A stretch of DNA of 64,000 bases from contig JAFVHU010000150.1 of the NCBI GenBank assembly GCA_017474385.1, forward strand, positions 20,324-84,323, in the 5' to 3' direction. How positions within the stretch are numbered: the stretch's first letter is position 1; each line of letters starts with the position of its first letter. A program made the position numbers and the translations under genes. Below are positions 17,530-25,401 of this stretch, one piece after another. The stretch comes from Afipia sp. GTDB lineage: Bacteria; Pseudomonadota; Alphaproteobacteria; Rhizobiales; Xanthobacteraceae. The notes under the pieces are model-generated. The model did no database searches. It saw only the letters and a program-made list of their open reading frames with translations, and was not told the DNA's origin.

Positions 17530-19347
17530 TCAGCGCCGCCCGAATAGCTTCTCGATGTCTGCGAGTTTGAGTTCGACATAGGTCGGCCGGCCGTGATTGC
17601 ACTGGCCGGAATTCGGCGTCACTTCCATCTCGCGGAGCAGCGCGTTCATTTCCTCGGGCTTGAGGATGCGCCCGGCGCGCACTGAGCCGTGACAGGCCAT
17701 AGTCGCCGCAACGTGCATCAGCCGCCGTTCAAGCGGCAGGGCCTCGTCCCATTCGGCCATGTGCTCGGCGAGATCGCGCAGCAATGACGCCGCGTCGGTC
17801 TTGCCGAGCAGCGACGGTGTCTCGCGGACGGCGATCGCGCCGGGACCGAACGACTCGATGCTGAGCCCGAATTTCTCCAGCTCGTCCGCGCGCGCGACAA
17901 GTCTCTCGACGGTGGCCTCGTCCATCTCGACGATTTCGGGGATCAGCAGGATCTGCCGCTGCACGCCGTTTCGTTCGAGCGAGGCTTTCAGCCGCTCATA
18001 GACAATGCGCTCATGGGCGGCGTGCTGGTCCACCACCACCAGTCCATCGCGGGTTTGCGAGACGATATAGGTTTCATGAATCTGCGTGCGGGCTGCGCCG
18101 AGCGGGCGATCAATCAGTTCGTTTGCGGGTGGTTGCTCATAGCGCACGTCGGCGGTCGGCGCGCCGGTGTCGAATGCGGCCTGCGCGGCTTCGGCAAACA
18201 TATTGGACGAAAACGCATTCGCATAAGCCGGCGCAGCGGGCGCCGCCGGAAAATTCGGCGAGCGCCGCCAGTCCCAGCCGCTGCTACGTGGAATGCTGCC
18301 GGGACGGAACGCCATGATCGCGGCGCCGTCGGAATTCGCGGCGGTGCGCTTGCCTTCGCGTGCGAGACCATCTTTCAGCGCGTGAACGATGAGCGAACGA
18401 ACAAGACCGGCATTGCGGAAACGCACCTCGGTCTTGGCCGGATGCACGTTGGCGTCGACTTCCTGAGTGTCGAGGGTTACGAACAGCGCCACCACGGGAT
18501 GCCGGTCGCGCGGCAGATAATCCGCATAGGCCGCGCGCACTGCCCCGAGGATCAGCTTGTCGCGCACCGGCCGTCCGTTGACGAACAGATATTGGCCGAG
18601 CGCGTTGGCGCGCGTGAGCGACGGCGCCGCCGCAAAGCCTTCGACACTGACACCGTCACGTTCGGCGCGCACCTCAATGGCGCTGGCGCGAAAGTCCGCG
18701 CCCAGAATATCGCCGAGCCTTGTCAGTCTCCCCGCTGCACCGGGCAACGCCGCAGCCCAGGTGACGGGCGCGCGCTCTTCGCCGGACAGTGAGAACGCAA
18801 TATCCGGCCGCGCCATCGCGAGCCGCCGCACCACTTCGCGGACAGCTTCCGCCTCGGTGCGGTCGGTTTTGAGAAATTTCAGTCGCGCCGGCGTCGCGTA
18901 GAATAGATCGCTGACCTCGACGCGCGTTCCGGCGGTCAATGCCGCTGGCACAATATCGGACTTCGCTCCGGCATCGACATTCAGTGTCCAGGCGTGAGGT
19001 TCGCCGGCGTGCCGCGTGGCAATGCCGAGCTTTGATACCGCACCGATCGATGGCAGCGCTTCGCCGCGAAAACCCAGCGTGCGGATGCGCAGCAGGTCTT
19101 CATCGTCGAGTTTCGATGTGGCGTGACGGTCCACCGACAGCGCGAGATCGTCACGCGTCATGCCCGCGCCGTCGTCGGTGATGGCGATGCGCCGACGCCC
19201 GCCGCCCTCGGTGAAAATATCGATGCGCGAAGCACCGGCATCGATGGCGTTCTCCACCAGTTCCTTCACCGCGCTGGCGGGCCGTTCAACCACCTCGCCG
19301 GCGGCGATGCGGTTGACGATCTGAATGGGGAGCTGGCGGACAGGCAT
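17530..19347 (-). CDS. mutL: DNA mismatch repair protein MutL, endonuclease type
   Basis: A 605-residue GHKL ATPase that links mismatch recognition by MutS to strand incision. N-terminal motifs are IAAGEVVERPASAVKEL (near 14-30), DDGAGM and TLGFRGEAL. The C-terminal domain carries the metal-dependent nicking motif DQHAAHERIVYE together with ACHGSVRAG and CNHGRPTY, so it is the latent-endonuclease kind, expected in bacteria without MutH. The middle linker (about 335-430) is variable. The start at MPVRQLPIQIV is chosen; upstream in-frame codons add only unconserved residues. Confidence 0.96.
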   Translation of the reverse strand: MPVRQLPIQIVNRIAAGEVVERPASAVKELVENAIDAGASRIDIFTEGGGRRRIAITDDGAGMTRDDLALSVDRHATSKLDDEDLLRIRTLGFRGEALPSIGAVSKLGIATRHAGEPHAWTLNVDAGAKSDIVPAALTAGTRVEVSDLFYATPARLKFLKTDRTEAEAVREVVRRLAMARPDIAFSLSGEERAPVTWAAALPGAAGRLTRLGDILGADFRASAIEVRAERDGVSVEGFAAAPSLTRANALGQYLFVNGRPVRDKLILGAVRAAYADYLPRDRHPVVALFVTLDTQEVDANVHPAKTEVRFRNAGLVRSLIVHALKDGLAREGKRTAANSDGAAIMAFRPGSIPRSSGWDWRRSPNFPAAPAAPAYANAFSSNMFAEAAQAAFDTGAPTADVRYEQPPANELIDRPLGAARTQIHETYIVSQTRDGLVVVDQHAAHERIVYERLKASLERNGVQRQILLIPEIVEMDEATVERLVARADELEKFGLSIESFGPGAIAVRETPSLLGKTDAASLLRDLAEHMAEWDEALPLERRLMHVAATMACHGSVRAGRILKPEEMNALLREMEVTPNSGQCNHGRPTYVELKLADIEKLFGRR

Positions 19348-19656
19348 TGGGGTTCCAGGGCGACTCGATACGGCGCGGCGCATTTTACCGGGTTCAATGG
19401 ATCAAAGGGAACCTCATCCGGGCCCATTTGTCCGTCTTTCACCGCTTCGCACAGGACTCATTGAATGGCCGCACATGCGGTCAGCATGTGGCGGAGTATC
19501 CTCGAAATGACCTCGAAATCTCTGAACAATGGTCACACGACGCAGTTTGCATGCGTGTGCGTCGTTCGTGAGAATATCTCGGCGAACTCATCCGGCAGAT
19601 GCGGGCGGCGCGCAAACCGAAACCGGATGGAACGTCGCCATTGTAAGGAGAAGTGG
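19348..19656. other. Intergenic region between mutL and a small secreted protein
   Basis: About 309 bp upstream of both mutL (minus) and the gene at 19657 (plus). It must hold both promoters, but no strong -35/-10 pair is obvious. An 8-bp hairpin, ACGACGCA (19537-19544) with TGCGTCGT (19558-19565), is visible. No RNA gene or coding frame is supported. Confidence 0.5.
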
Positions 19657-19968
19657 ATGAAGGTCGTAAAAACTGCAGCGATTGCACTCGCAACCTCGGC
19701 AATGCTGACTGGCGCTGTACTGGCACAGGGCGTTTCATCTGACACGCGGGTTCGCGGCGGCGCGCAGGGCGGTGTCAGCGGCCCCGCCGGAGTCTCCGGT
19801 GGCGCCAATACCGGCGCCGGCGTTGATTCACAAGTCGGAGGCTCGGGCGCGAATGTCGGAGCCGGCGCACAGACCGGCGCGAGAGGCACTGTCGGGTCGG
19901 GCGCGGGCGGAGCCGTCAACGGGGCGGCTGGTGCAGCCGGCGGCGCTGCGGGCGGCCTCAGGCGGTAA
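19657..19968 (+). CDS. Small secreted Gly/Ala-rich protein
   Basis: Encodes 103 residues: a clear signal peptide (Lys at 2 and 5, hydrophobic about 6-21, cleavage after VLAQ) and then a mature part made almost wholly of Gly, Ala, Ser, Val and Asn with short GAQTGARG- and GGANTGAG-like repeats. It has no cysteine and no aromatic residue in the mature chain. AAGGAG lies 7 bases before the ATG. Proteins of this composition are common but uncharacterised in Bradyrhizobiaceae; an envelope location is inferred from the signal peptide. Confidence 0.8.
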   Translation: MKVVKTAAIALATSAMLTGAVLAQGVSSDTRVRGGAQGGVSGPAGVSGGANTGAGVDSQVGGSGANVGAGAQTGARGTVGSGAGGAVNGAAGAAGGAAGGLRR

Positions 19969-19993
19969 GCTATTCCGCTTTCCCTCAAGACAA

Positions 19994-20025
19994 AACTCCG
20001 GTCGCGTCGGCGGCCGGAGTTCTTC
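19994..20025. terminator. Hairpin terminator between convergent genes
   Basis: AACTCCGG (19994-20001) pairs with CCGGAGTT (20014-20021) around a GC-rich loop, followed by TCTT on the plus strand and preceded by AAAA, so it can serve both the small secreted protein gene and arfB. Confidence 0.6.
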
Positions 20026-20040
20026 GTGTGGCAGGTGTGC

Positions 20041-20460
20041 CTAGTCGTCGAAGCTGCGTGTATTGCGCTTTGCCTTGACGTCGCTGCGGCGCTTCTTGCC
20101 GTCGAGACGGCGCATCTTGGAGCCGAGGGTCGGCCTCGTGGCGCGGCGCGGTTTCGGGCGAACGGCGGCCTCGCGTAACAGTTCCAGCAGCCGGTCGATG
20201 GCGTCGGCGCGGTTGCGCTCCTGAGTGCGGAAGCGTTGCGCGTGAATGACGATCACGCCGTCCTTGGTCATGCGCTGGCCCGCGAGCGCGGTCAGCCGCG
20301 TCAACACATCCGGCGCAAGCGTTACGCGGCCGACGTCGAGGCGCAATTGCGCCGCGGTCGAGAGCTTGTTGACATTCTGTCCGCCTGGACCTGAGGCGCG
20401 AACGAACGCAATGTCGAGGTCCTTCTCGTCAATCGTGATGTCGCGTGTGATCCGGATCAT
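20041..20460 (-). CDS. arfB: Alternative ribosome-rescue factor ArfB (YaeJ)
   Basis: A peptidyl-tRNA hydrolase that frees ribosomes stalled on non-stop mRNA. The 139-residue protein has the catalytic GGQ at residues 26-28 within RASGPGGQNVNK, and a basic C-terminal tail (RPTLGSKMRRLDGKKRRS) that by analogy enters the empty mRNA channel. The short length and tail separate it from true release factors. Its start is 24 bp from the stop of the TSUP transporter gene on the same strand. Confidence 0.95.
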   Translation of the reverse strand: MIRITRDITIDEKDLDIAFVRASGPGGQNVNKLSTAAQLRLDVGRVTLAPDVLTRLTALAGQRMTKDGVIVIHAQRFRTQERNRADAIDRLLELLREAAVRPKPRRATRPTLGSKMRRLDGKKRRSDVKAKRNTRSFDD

Positions 20461-20484
20461 AGGCTACGCCTAGCATGATCCGGC

Positions 20485-21252
20485 TCAGCCGTGAATGCGC
20501 ACCAGCATCTCACCCGCAAGATAGATACCCAGCAACAGCATCGCGATCAGAAACCAGCGCCGGAACGTATCCGCATCCATGCGCGAGCGCAGAAGCTGAC
20601 CGAGATACATGCCGGCGAAGGCGGTAGCCATCGCGACAAGACCGGGAATGGCGACGGTCGCATTCAGCAGTCCCGCGCCGGTGAGGTTGAACGCCAGCGC
20701 CACGGTCGCCGTGGTGAAGAACACACCGAGTGCCTGGACCAGTTCGTCCTTCTCCATGCCGATGGCCTGCATGAAGGGCATCGAGGGAATGACCTGCACG
20801 CCGGTCGCCGCCGAGATGACGCCCGTGATCAGGCCGACAATGCCGCCGACCCATTTCTCGTTCTGGCGCGGCACGCTGAAGCGGACCTTGGACAACCCGA
20901 TGATCGCGTAGATCACCAGCAGCACGCCGAGGACGATGGTGCCGTAGCGCGCATAAGGACCCGTCATCAGGCCGCCGCCGGACAGGATGCCGAGCACGGT
21001 GCCGACCATCAGCGGCCACAGCCTGCGTACGATGTCGCGCAGATAGGGGCCGACGAAGGTCTGCCAGATATTGGTGACGATGGCGGGCACGATCACGATG
21101 GCGAGGGCATGCGCGGGCGGCATCCGCGTGGCGAGAAGGCCCATCGCCACGGTGGGCAGGCCCATGCCGATGGTGCCTTTAACGAAGCCCGCCAGCAGGA
21201 AGACCGCGGCAATCACTATGAGGAGAATCGGATCGGAGAGTGAACTGGACAT
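20485..21252 (-). CDS. TauE/SafE-family (TSUP) membrane transporter
   Basis: A 255-residue polytopic inner-membrane protein with about eight hydrophobic helices. It starts SDPILLIVIAAVFLLAGFVKG and has the family's repeated glycine-rich entrances, FVKGTIGMGLPT and GLITGVISAATGV. TSUP proteins export sulfite, sulfoacetate or other organic acids; the substrate here is unknown. Start at MSSSLSDP. It is divergent from a LysR regulator 95 bp away, which probably controls it. Confidence 0.9.
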   Translation of the reverse strand: MSSSLSDPILLIVIAAVFLLAGFVKGTIGMGLPTVAMGLLATRMPPAHALAIVIVPAIVTNIWQTFVGPYLRDIVRRLWPLMVGTVLGILSGGGLMTGPYARYGTIVLGVLLVIYAIIGLSKVRFSVPRQNEKWVGGIVGLITGVISAATGVQVIPSMPFMQAIGMEKDELVQALGVFFTTATVALAFNLTGAGLLNATVAIPGLVAMATAFAGMYLGQLLRSRMDADTFRRWFLIAMLLLGIYLAGEMLVRIHG

Positions 21253-21347
21253 GGCGCGTACATTGACCGACGGCGGCAAACTGCACAATCTGGAGGATAC
21301 GGAGCAAGCCTTCGGCTTTGGCGAAGGCAGTGTAAAGGGCCTTGGCC

Positions 21348-22238
21348 ATGCATTTCGATCTGGTGGATATGCGGTTGTTCGTGGCGGTCGCCGAGGCGCG
21401 CAGCATCACCCACGGCGCCGAGCGATCCGCGCTGGCGCTGGCATCGGCCAGCGCGCGCATCAAGGGCATGGAGGCGGCGCTGGGTGTGCCGCTGCTGGAG
21501 CGGCAGCGGCGCGGCGTCAGGCTCACGGCGGCGGGCGAAAGCCTGCTCGATCATGCCCGGATCGTGCTGCATCAGATGGCGGCGATGCAGGGCGAACTCA
21601 GCGCCTACGCGCGAGGCCTGAAGGCGCGCATCCACATGCTCGCCAATACGTCCGGCGCGAGCGAGCATCTGCCGAAGGCGCTGGCGTCATTTCTCGCGAA
21701 ATATCCTGCGATCAGCGTCGATGTCGAGGAGCGCGAGAGCGTGGAGATTGCCACGGCACTGGCGTCGGGCGCGGCCGATATCGGTCTGGCGGTTGATGCG
21801 ATGCTGCCCGAGGGGCTCGATCGTTTTCCGTTCTGCGACGATCGCCTCGTCCTGATCGTGCCGTCGGGCGACGAGATCGCGCGGCGCCGCCAGACCAGTT
21901 TTCGCGACGTCGCTGTCCGCGATTTCGTCGGCCTGACCGAGGTCAGCGCCTTGCAAAGCCACATCGCAACCCATGCTGCGCAACTCGGAGTCCGTCTGCG
22001 GGTGCGCGCGCGGCTGCGAAGTTTCGATGCGATCTGCCAGATGGTGGAGGCGGGCGTCGGCGTGGCCATCATTCTGGAAGCCGCTGCGCGCCGCTACCGG
22101 TCAACACGGATCAAGACCATCAGGATGACCGATCCGTGGACCAGCCGCAGGCTCGCGATCTGCACGCGCGGCCGCCAGTCATTGCCCCGGCCGGTGCAGC
22201 AGCTTGCAGATCACCTGAAGATGTTCGCGAAGGTTTGA
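21348..22238 (+). CDS. LysR-type transcriptional regulator
   Basis: A 296-residue regulator. The N-terminal winged helix-turn-helix (about 5-62) contains MRLFVAVAEARSITHGAERSALALASASARIK (conserved LysR pattern, here split) and EAALGVPLLERQRRGVRLT. The effector-binding domain (about 88-290) resembles substrate-binding proteins. The ATG at 21348 is preferred to an upstream TTG. It diverges from the TSUP gene, so regulation of that transporter by its own substrate is likely but inferred. Confidence 0.92.
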   Translation: MHFDLVDMRLFVAVAEARSITHGAERSALALASASARIKGMEAALGVPLLERQRRGVRLTAAGESLLDHARIVLHQMAAMQGELSAYARGLKARIHMLANTSGASEHLPKALASFLAKYPAISVDVEERESVEIATALASGAADIGLAVDAMLPEGLDRFPFCDDRLVLIVPSGDEIARRRQTSFRDVAVRDFVGLTEVSALQSHIATHAAQLGVRLRVRARLRSFDAICQMVEAGVGVAIILEAAARRYRSTRIKTIRMTDPWTSRRLAICTRGRQSLPRPVQQLADHLKMFAKV

Positions 22239-22255
22239 TGCCGAAGGCTGGGACG

Positions 22256-23038
22256 TCAGGCGTTCAGGATATTCATCGCCGCGTCATGGATACGCTTGTC
22301 GCCAGCCGCAACGATACGGCCGCCGGATTGCGCGGGCTTGCCGTCCCAGGTGGTAATAATGCCGCCCGCGCCGCTGACGATCGGAATCAGGGCCGCGACG
22401 TCGTACGGTTTCAGTTCGGTCTCGATGATGAGGTCGAGATGTCCCGCGGCGAGCATGCAATAGGCGTAGCAATCGCCGCCATAGCGCGACAGCCGCACGT
22501 CCGCTTCGACACGCTCGAACTGCGCGCGGTCCGGCGCCTTCATCAATCGCGGACTGGTGGTGAACAGCGTCGCCTCTGCGAGCGACGCGCAGCGCCGCAC
22601 CGACAATTTGCGTTTGCCCGACGGGCCGTCGTAACGCGCGGAGCCGCCGTCGCCGCTGAAGCGTTCGGCGATATAGGGTTGATGCATCATGCCGAACACC
22701 GGCGTGCCGTTGTGCATCAGCGCGATCAGTGTGCCCCAGATCGGCAGGCCGGCGATGAAAGACTTGGTGCCGTCGATCGGATCGAGCACCCAGACATACT
22801 CCGCGTCGGCGCGCTCGGATCCGAACTCTTCGCCGACTATGCCGTGCAGCGGAAAGCTATCCTTGATCATCCGGCGCATCACGGCCTCGGCGGCGCGGTC
22901 GGCTTCAGTGACCGGATCGAGATCGCGTCCGGTGTTCTTGTTCTCGACGCTGAGCGAGGTGCGGAAGAAGGGAAGGATGGTGTCGCCCGAGGCGGTCGCC
23001 AGTCGTCCGATGAAAGCGGTGAAGTCGATGACCGTCAC
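22256..23038 (-). CDS. hisN: Histidinol-phosphatase, IMPase family (HisN)
   Basis: A 260-residue Mg-dependent phosphatase of the IMPase superfamily. Metal ligands are in GEEFGSE (near 68-74) and DPIDGTKSFIAG (near 85-96), with the second site in LKPYDVAALIPIVSGAGG. The DPIDGTKSF pattern and overall sequence match the IMPase-type histidinol-phosphatases of actinobacteria and alphaproteobacteria. A general inositol monophosphatase (SuhB) role cannot be excluded. A likely sRNA of the suhB/MmgR kind is encoded about 390 bp upstream on the other strand. Confidence 0.85.
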   Translation of the reverse strand: MTVIDFTAFIGRLATASGDTILPFFRTSLSVENKNTGRDLDPVTEADRAAEAVMRRMIKDSFPLHGIVGEEFGSERADAEYVWVLDPIDGTKSFIAGLPIWGTLIALMHNGTPVFGMMHQPYIAERFSGDGGSARYDGPSGKRKLSVRRCASLAEATLFTTSPRLMKAPDRAQFERVEADVRLSRYGGDCYAYCMLAAGHLDLIIETELKPYDVAALIPIVSGAGGIITTWDGKPAQSGGRIVAAGDKRIHDAAMNILNA

Positions 23039-23390
23039 GGGGATTCCTTTGGAGCGACCACGATGTGATGGAGTGTAAGTGCGAACCTGTTACGGCCCTA
23101 TAAGAGTCCGGGCAGGGGAGCAATCGTCTGAAGTTCTGACAGCGCGTCACTAACCGAAGTGTTCATTCCTTACTTTGAGATTCTAAAGCGAAGGTGCAAA
23201 TGAAAGCCTGATCACCGATGAATGGAATTTTATATTCAGTTCTTGGGCGCAGCTTTGTGCTTTTTTGACATCATCCGGCTGTCATATTTGTCTATAAGGC
23301 ATTGTTTTTTCAAATGAATTATGTTTTCCACCAAGCAGATGGCCGCAAGTCTGTTATGCGCTGAGGGCATGACTAAAGCTTTAAAAATAC
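23039..23390. other. AT-richer intergenic region upstream of hisN and the sRNA
   Basis: Clearly lower GC than the surroundings, with T-runs such as GCTTTTTTGAC near 23259 and TTGTTTTTTC near 23303. No coding frame with a ribosome binding site was found. It holds the hisN promoter on the minus strand and leads into the sRNA promoter on the plus strand. The base composition is unlike its neighbours, but nothing identifies it as mobile. Confidence 0.45.
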
Positions 23391-23419
23391 TTGCTCTGAG
23401 TGCGCTGCGGTTGCATATT
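23391..23419 (+). promoter_or_regulatory. Sigma-70-type promoter of the sRNA
   Basis: TTGCTC (23391-23396) and CATATT (23414-23419) are separated by exactly 17 bp. They place a start near 23426, just before the first sRNA hairpin. Confidence 0.5.
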
Positions 23420-23425
23420 GTTGCG

Positions 23426-23513
23426 GTGCGATAACGCCTCGCGTTATTGCTGCCCTCCTTGGGCGTTTCCTCCCTAGACTTGGGCCACTTGCTTTCGCGA
23501 GTGGCCCTTTTTT
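23426..23513 (+). ncRNA. Small RNA with anti-Shine-Dalgarno loops (suhB/MmgR-like)
   Basis: A likely transcript of about 88 nt. Hairpin 1 is ATAACGC-CTC-GCGTTAT (23431-23447). Hairpin 2 is GCCC-TCCTT-GGGC (23452-23464), exposing CUCCUU. An unpaired CCTCCC (23469-23474) follows, then a strong intrinsic terminator. Exposed CCUCC motifs and a final terminator hairpin are hallmarks of the alphaproteobacterial sRNA family known as suhB or MmgR, which in Rhizobiales lies upstream of an IMPase (suhB) gene. Here it lies divergently upstream of hisN, an IMPase-family gene. The family assignment is from memory of the pattern, without a covariance search. Confidence 0.65.
23482..23513 (+). terminator. 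Rho-independent terminator of the sRNA
   Basis: GGGCCACTTGC (23482-23492), loop TTTC, GCGAGTGGCCC (23497-23507) with one G-T wobble, then six T residues. This is the clearest intrinsic terminator in the window, and no protein gene ends before it on the plus strand. Confidence 0.92.
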
Positions 23514-23573
23514 CTTGGCGGGTGGTGGGGCAACACGGATGCTTCTCACGCGAAGAGATTCGCATGCAGAAAT

Positions 23574-24461
23574 TTATTCCGCCGCCGCCTGGAACGGTCC
23601 GAGACTGTCGAGCGGAAGCGCGGCCAGCGCCTCCGCCAGCACCATGAAATCGTCGGCGACCTTGCGGAATTGCGGGCCACGCTCGCGCCGCCGCTCATCC
23701 ATGTAGATCGCGCGATTGAGTTCGAGTTGAATCGTATGCAGCCCGCTGGCCGGGTTGCCGTAGTGCTCGGTGATGAAGCCGCCCGCATAGGGCTTGTTGC
23801 GGCCCACCGAATATCCCAGTCCGGTCAGCGTTTCCTCGACGACGTCGGGCAGCAGGCCTGCGCAGCTCGTGCCGTAGCGGTCGCCGATCACCACGTCGGG
23901 GCGCTTGGGCTCATCGCGTGTGACGCCGATCGACGGCATCGAATGGCAATCGACCAGAACGACCGTGCCGAACGCCTGATGCGCCTTGTTGATCAGGCGG
24001 CGCAATGCGCGGTGATAAGGCTTGTAGAGCGCCTCGATCCGGTTCAGCGCATCCTCGACATCGAGGCGTTCGAAATAGATTTCCTGGCCGTCGCCGACGA
24101 CGCGGGGAATCGTCCCGAGGCCGCCTGCAACCCGCATCGAGCGTGTATTCGCGAAGCTCGGCAGCCGTCCCGCGAACATGCGCGGATCGAGTTCATAGGG
24201 CTCGCGATTGACGTCCACATAGGAGCGCGGAAAATTCACCCGCACCATCGGAAATCCGCGGCCGGTGAGATCCGCGATGATCTCGTCCATGAACGAATCT
24301 TCCGAACGCCGCAGCGCCGCCTGATCGATGCGGGACGCGGCCAGAAATTCGCGCGGATAGACCGATCCTGAATGCGGGGAGTTGAAGATGATCGGCGCGC
24401 GCCAGACCGGCGGCTCGATGATCTCGAATGGAGGCGACAACTCGTCCTCGAACTGGGTCAT
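23574..24461 (-). CDS. N-formylglutamate amidohydrolase family protein
   Basis: A 295-residue protein of the FGase family (HutG-like zinc hydrolases that release formate from N-formylglutamate in histidine degradation). Conserved blocks are FNSPHSGSVYP (near 26-36), VNREPYELDPRMF, LVDCHSMPS (near 170-178) and GGFITEHYGNP; the PHSG and DCHS histidines are probable metal ligands. No other hut genes are nearby, so the role may be broader. ATG at 24461 has GAGG upstream. It is divergent from cpdR. Confidence 0.9.
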   Translation of the reverse strand: MTQFEDELSPPFEIIEPPVWRAPIIFNSPHSGSVYPREFLAASRIDQAALRRSEDSFMDEIIADLTGRGFPMVRVNFPRSYVDVNREPYELDPRMFAGRLPSFANTRSMRVAGGLGTIPRVVGDGQEIYFERLDVEDALNRIEALYKPYHRALRRLINKAHQAFGTVVLVDCHSMPSIGVTRDEPKRPDVVIGDRYGTSCAGLLPDVVEETLTGLGYSVGRNKPYAGGFITEHYGNPASGLHTIQLELNRAIYMDERRRERGPQFRKVADDFMVLAEALAALPLDSLGPFQAAAE

Positions 24462-24727
24462 TGCCACCTCTTTTCCTCGCCATTTTCATCCGCGGCGTTA
24501 TGCTCGCCGCTGCTGAAATGCCTGCCCGGGCAACACATTTTCGCCGGAAAAGCAGGTGTTTTGTTCGACACCATTGTCCGCAAAGCTAACTGATCTGCCA
24601 AGAGGAAGTTCGCCTTCACCCGAAATTTACTACCCATCGGGCAAATAGAAGGCAGGGGATATTCTCCATTCACGGGATTCGACGACCAGTGATCCGGTTC
24701 TGAAGGATCGCTACGGGACACCAAGCC

Positions 24728-25090
24728 ATGCAGCACAAAATTCTCCTTGCCGAAGACGACAACGACATGCGCCGCTTTCTGGTCAAGGCACTGGAGAATG
24801 CAGGGTTTCAGGTCTCGTCCTACGATAACGGGCTGTCAGCCTATCAGAGGCTGCGCGAAGAGCCTTTTGAAATGCTTCTAACCGACATCGTGATGCCGGA
24901 GATGGACGGCATTGAACTGGCGCGCCGCGCGTCGGAACTGGATCCCGATATCAAGATCATGTTCATCACCGGTTTTGCCGCTGTCGCGTTGAATTCGGAC
25001 TCCGAGGCGCCGAAAAACGCCAAGGTGCTGTCCAAGCCGGTCCATCTTCGCGAACTGGTCAGCGAAGTGAACAAGATGCTGGCGGCCTGA
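24728..25090 (+). CDS. cpdR: Single-domain response regulator CpdR
   Basis: A 120-residue receiver domain with no output domain. The acidic pocket EDD (9-11), phosphoacceptor Asp53 in LLTDIVMPEMDG and the conserved Lys in LSKPVH are present. It closely matches CpdR, which when unphosphorylated primes ClpXP to degrade CtrA and other cell-cycle proteins in Caulobacter and Rhizobiales. The phosphorelay (CckA-ChpT) is elsewhere. Position just before tRNA-Val is a familiar arrangement in this family. Confidence 0.93.
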   Translation: MQHKILLAEDDNDMRRFLVKALENAGFQVSSYDNGLSAYQRLREEPFEMLLTDIVMPEMDGIELARRASELDPDIKIMFITGFAAVALNSDSEAPKNAKVLSKPVHLRELVSEVNKMLAA

Positions 25091-25197
25091 GGAGGCTGCG
25101 GATAGGGGACGATTTGCCCCGAAAACACGGTTTCCCGTCCTTGCCTGAGGCGATCCAAGCCGATATAGGGACGCATCCCGGCACCAGTGGTCTTTAA

Positions 25198-25272
25198 GGG
25201 CGCGTAGCTCAGCGGGAGAGCACCTCGTTGACATCGAGGGGGTCACAGGTTCGATCCCTGTCGCGCCCACCA
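25198..25272 (+). tRNA. tRNA-Val (GAC)
   Basis: A 75-nt cloverleaf. Acceptor stem GGGCGCG/CGCGCCC, D arm GCTCAGCGGGAGAGC, anticodon stem CCTCG/CGAGG with loop TTGACAT (anticodon GAC, valine), T arm ACAGG-TTCGATC-CCTGT and an encoded 3' ACCA. All stems pair perfectly. Confidence 0.97.
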
Positions 25273-25401
25273 TCGTTTCTCAAACCACGCAGCAACGTGA
25301 TATTCGGGAGACAGCGGATATCTGAATCCGCCGTCCCGGACGTCCCCAATTGTTAGTTCCCATCAACCCCCCTAGGGTTTCGCGGGGAACTGGGGGATTT
25401 C

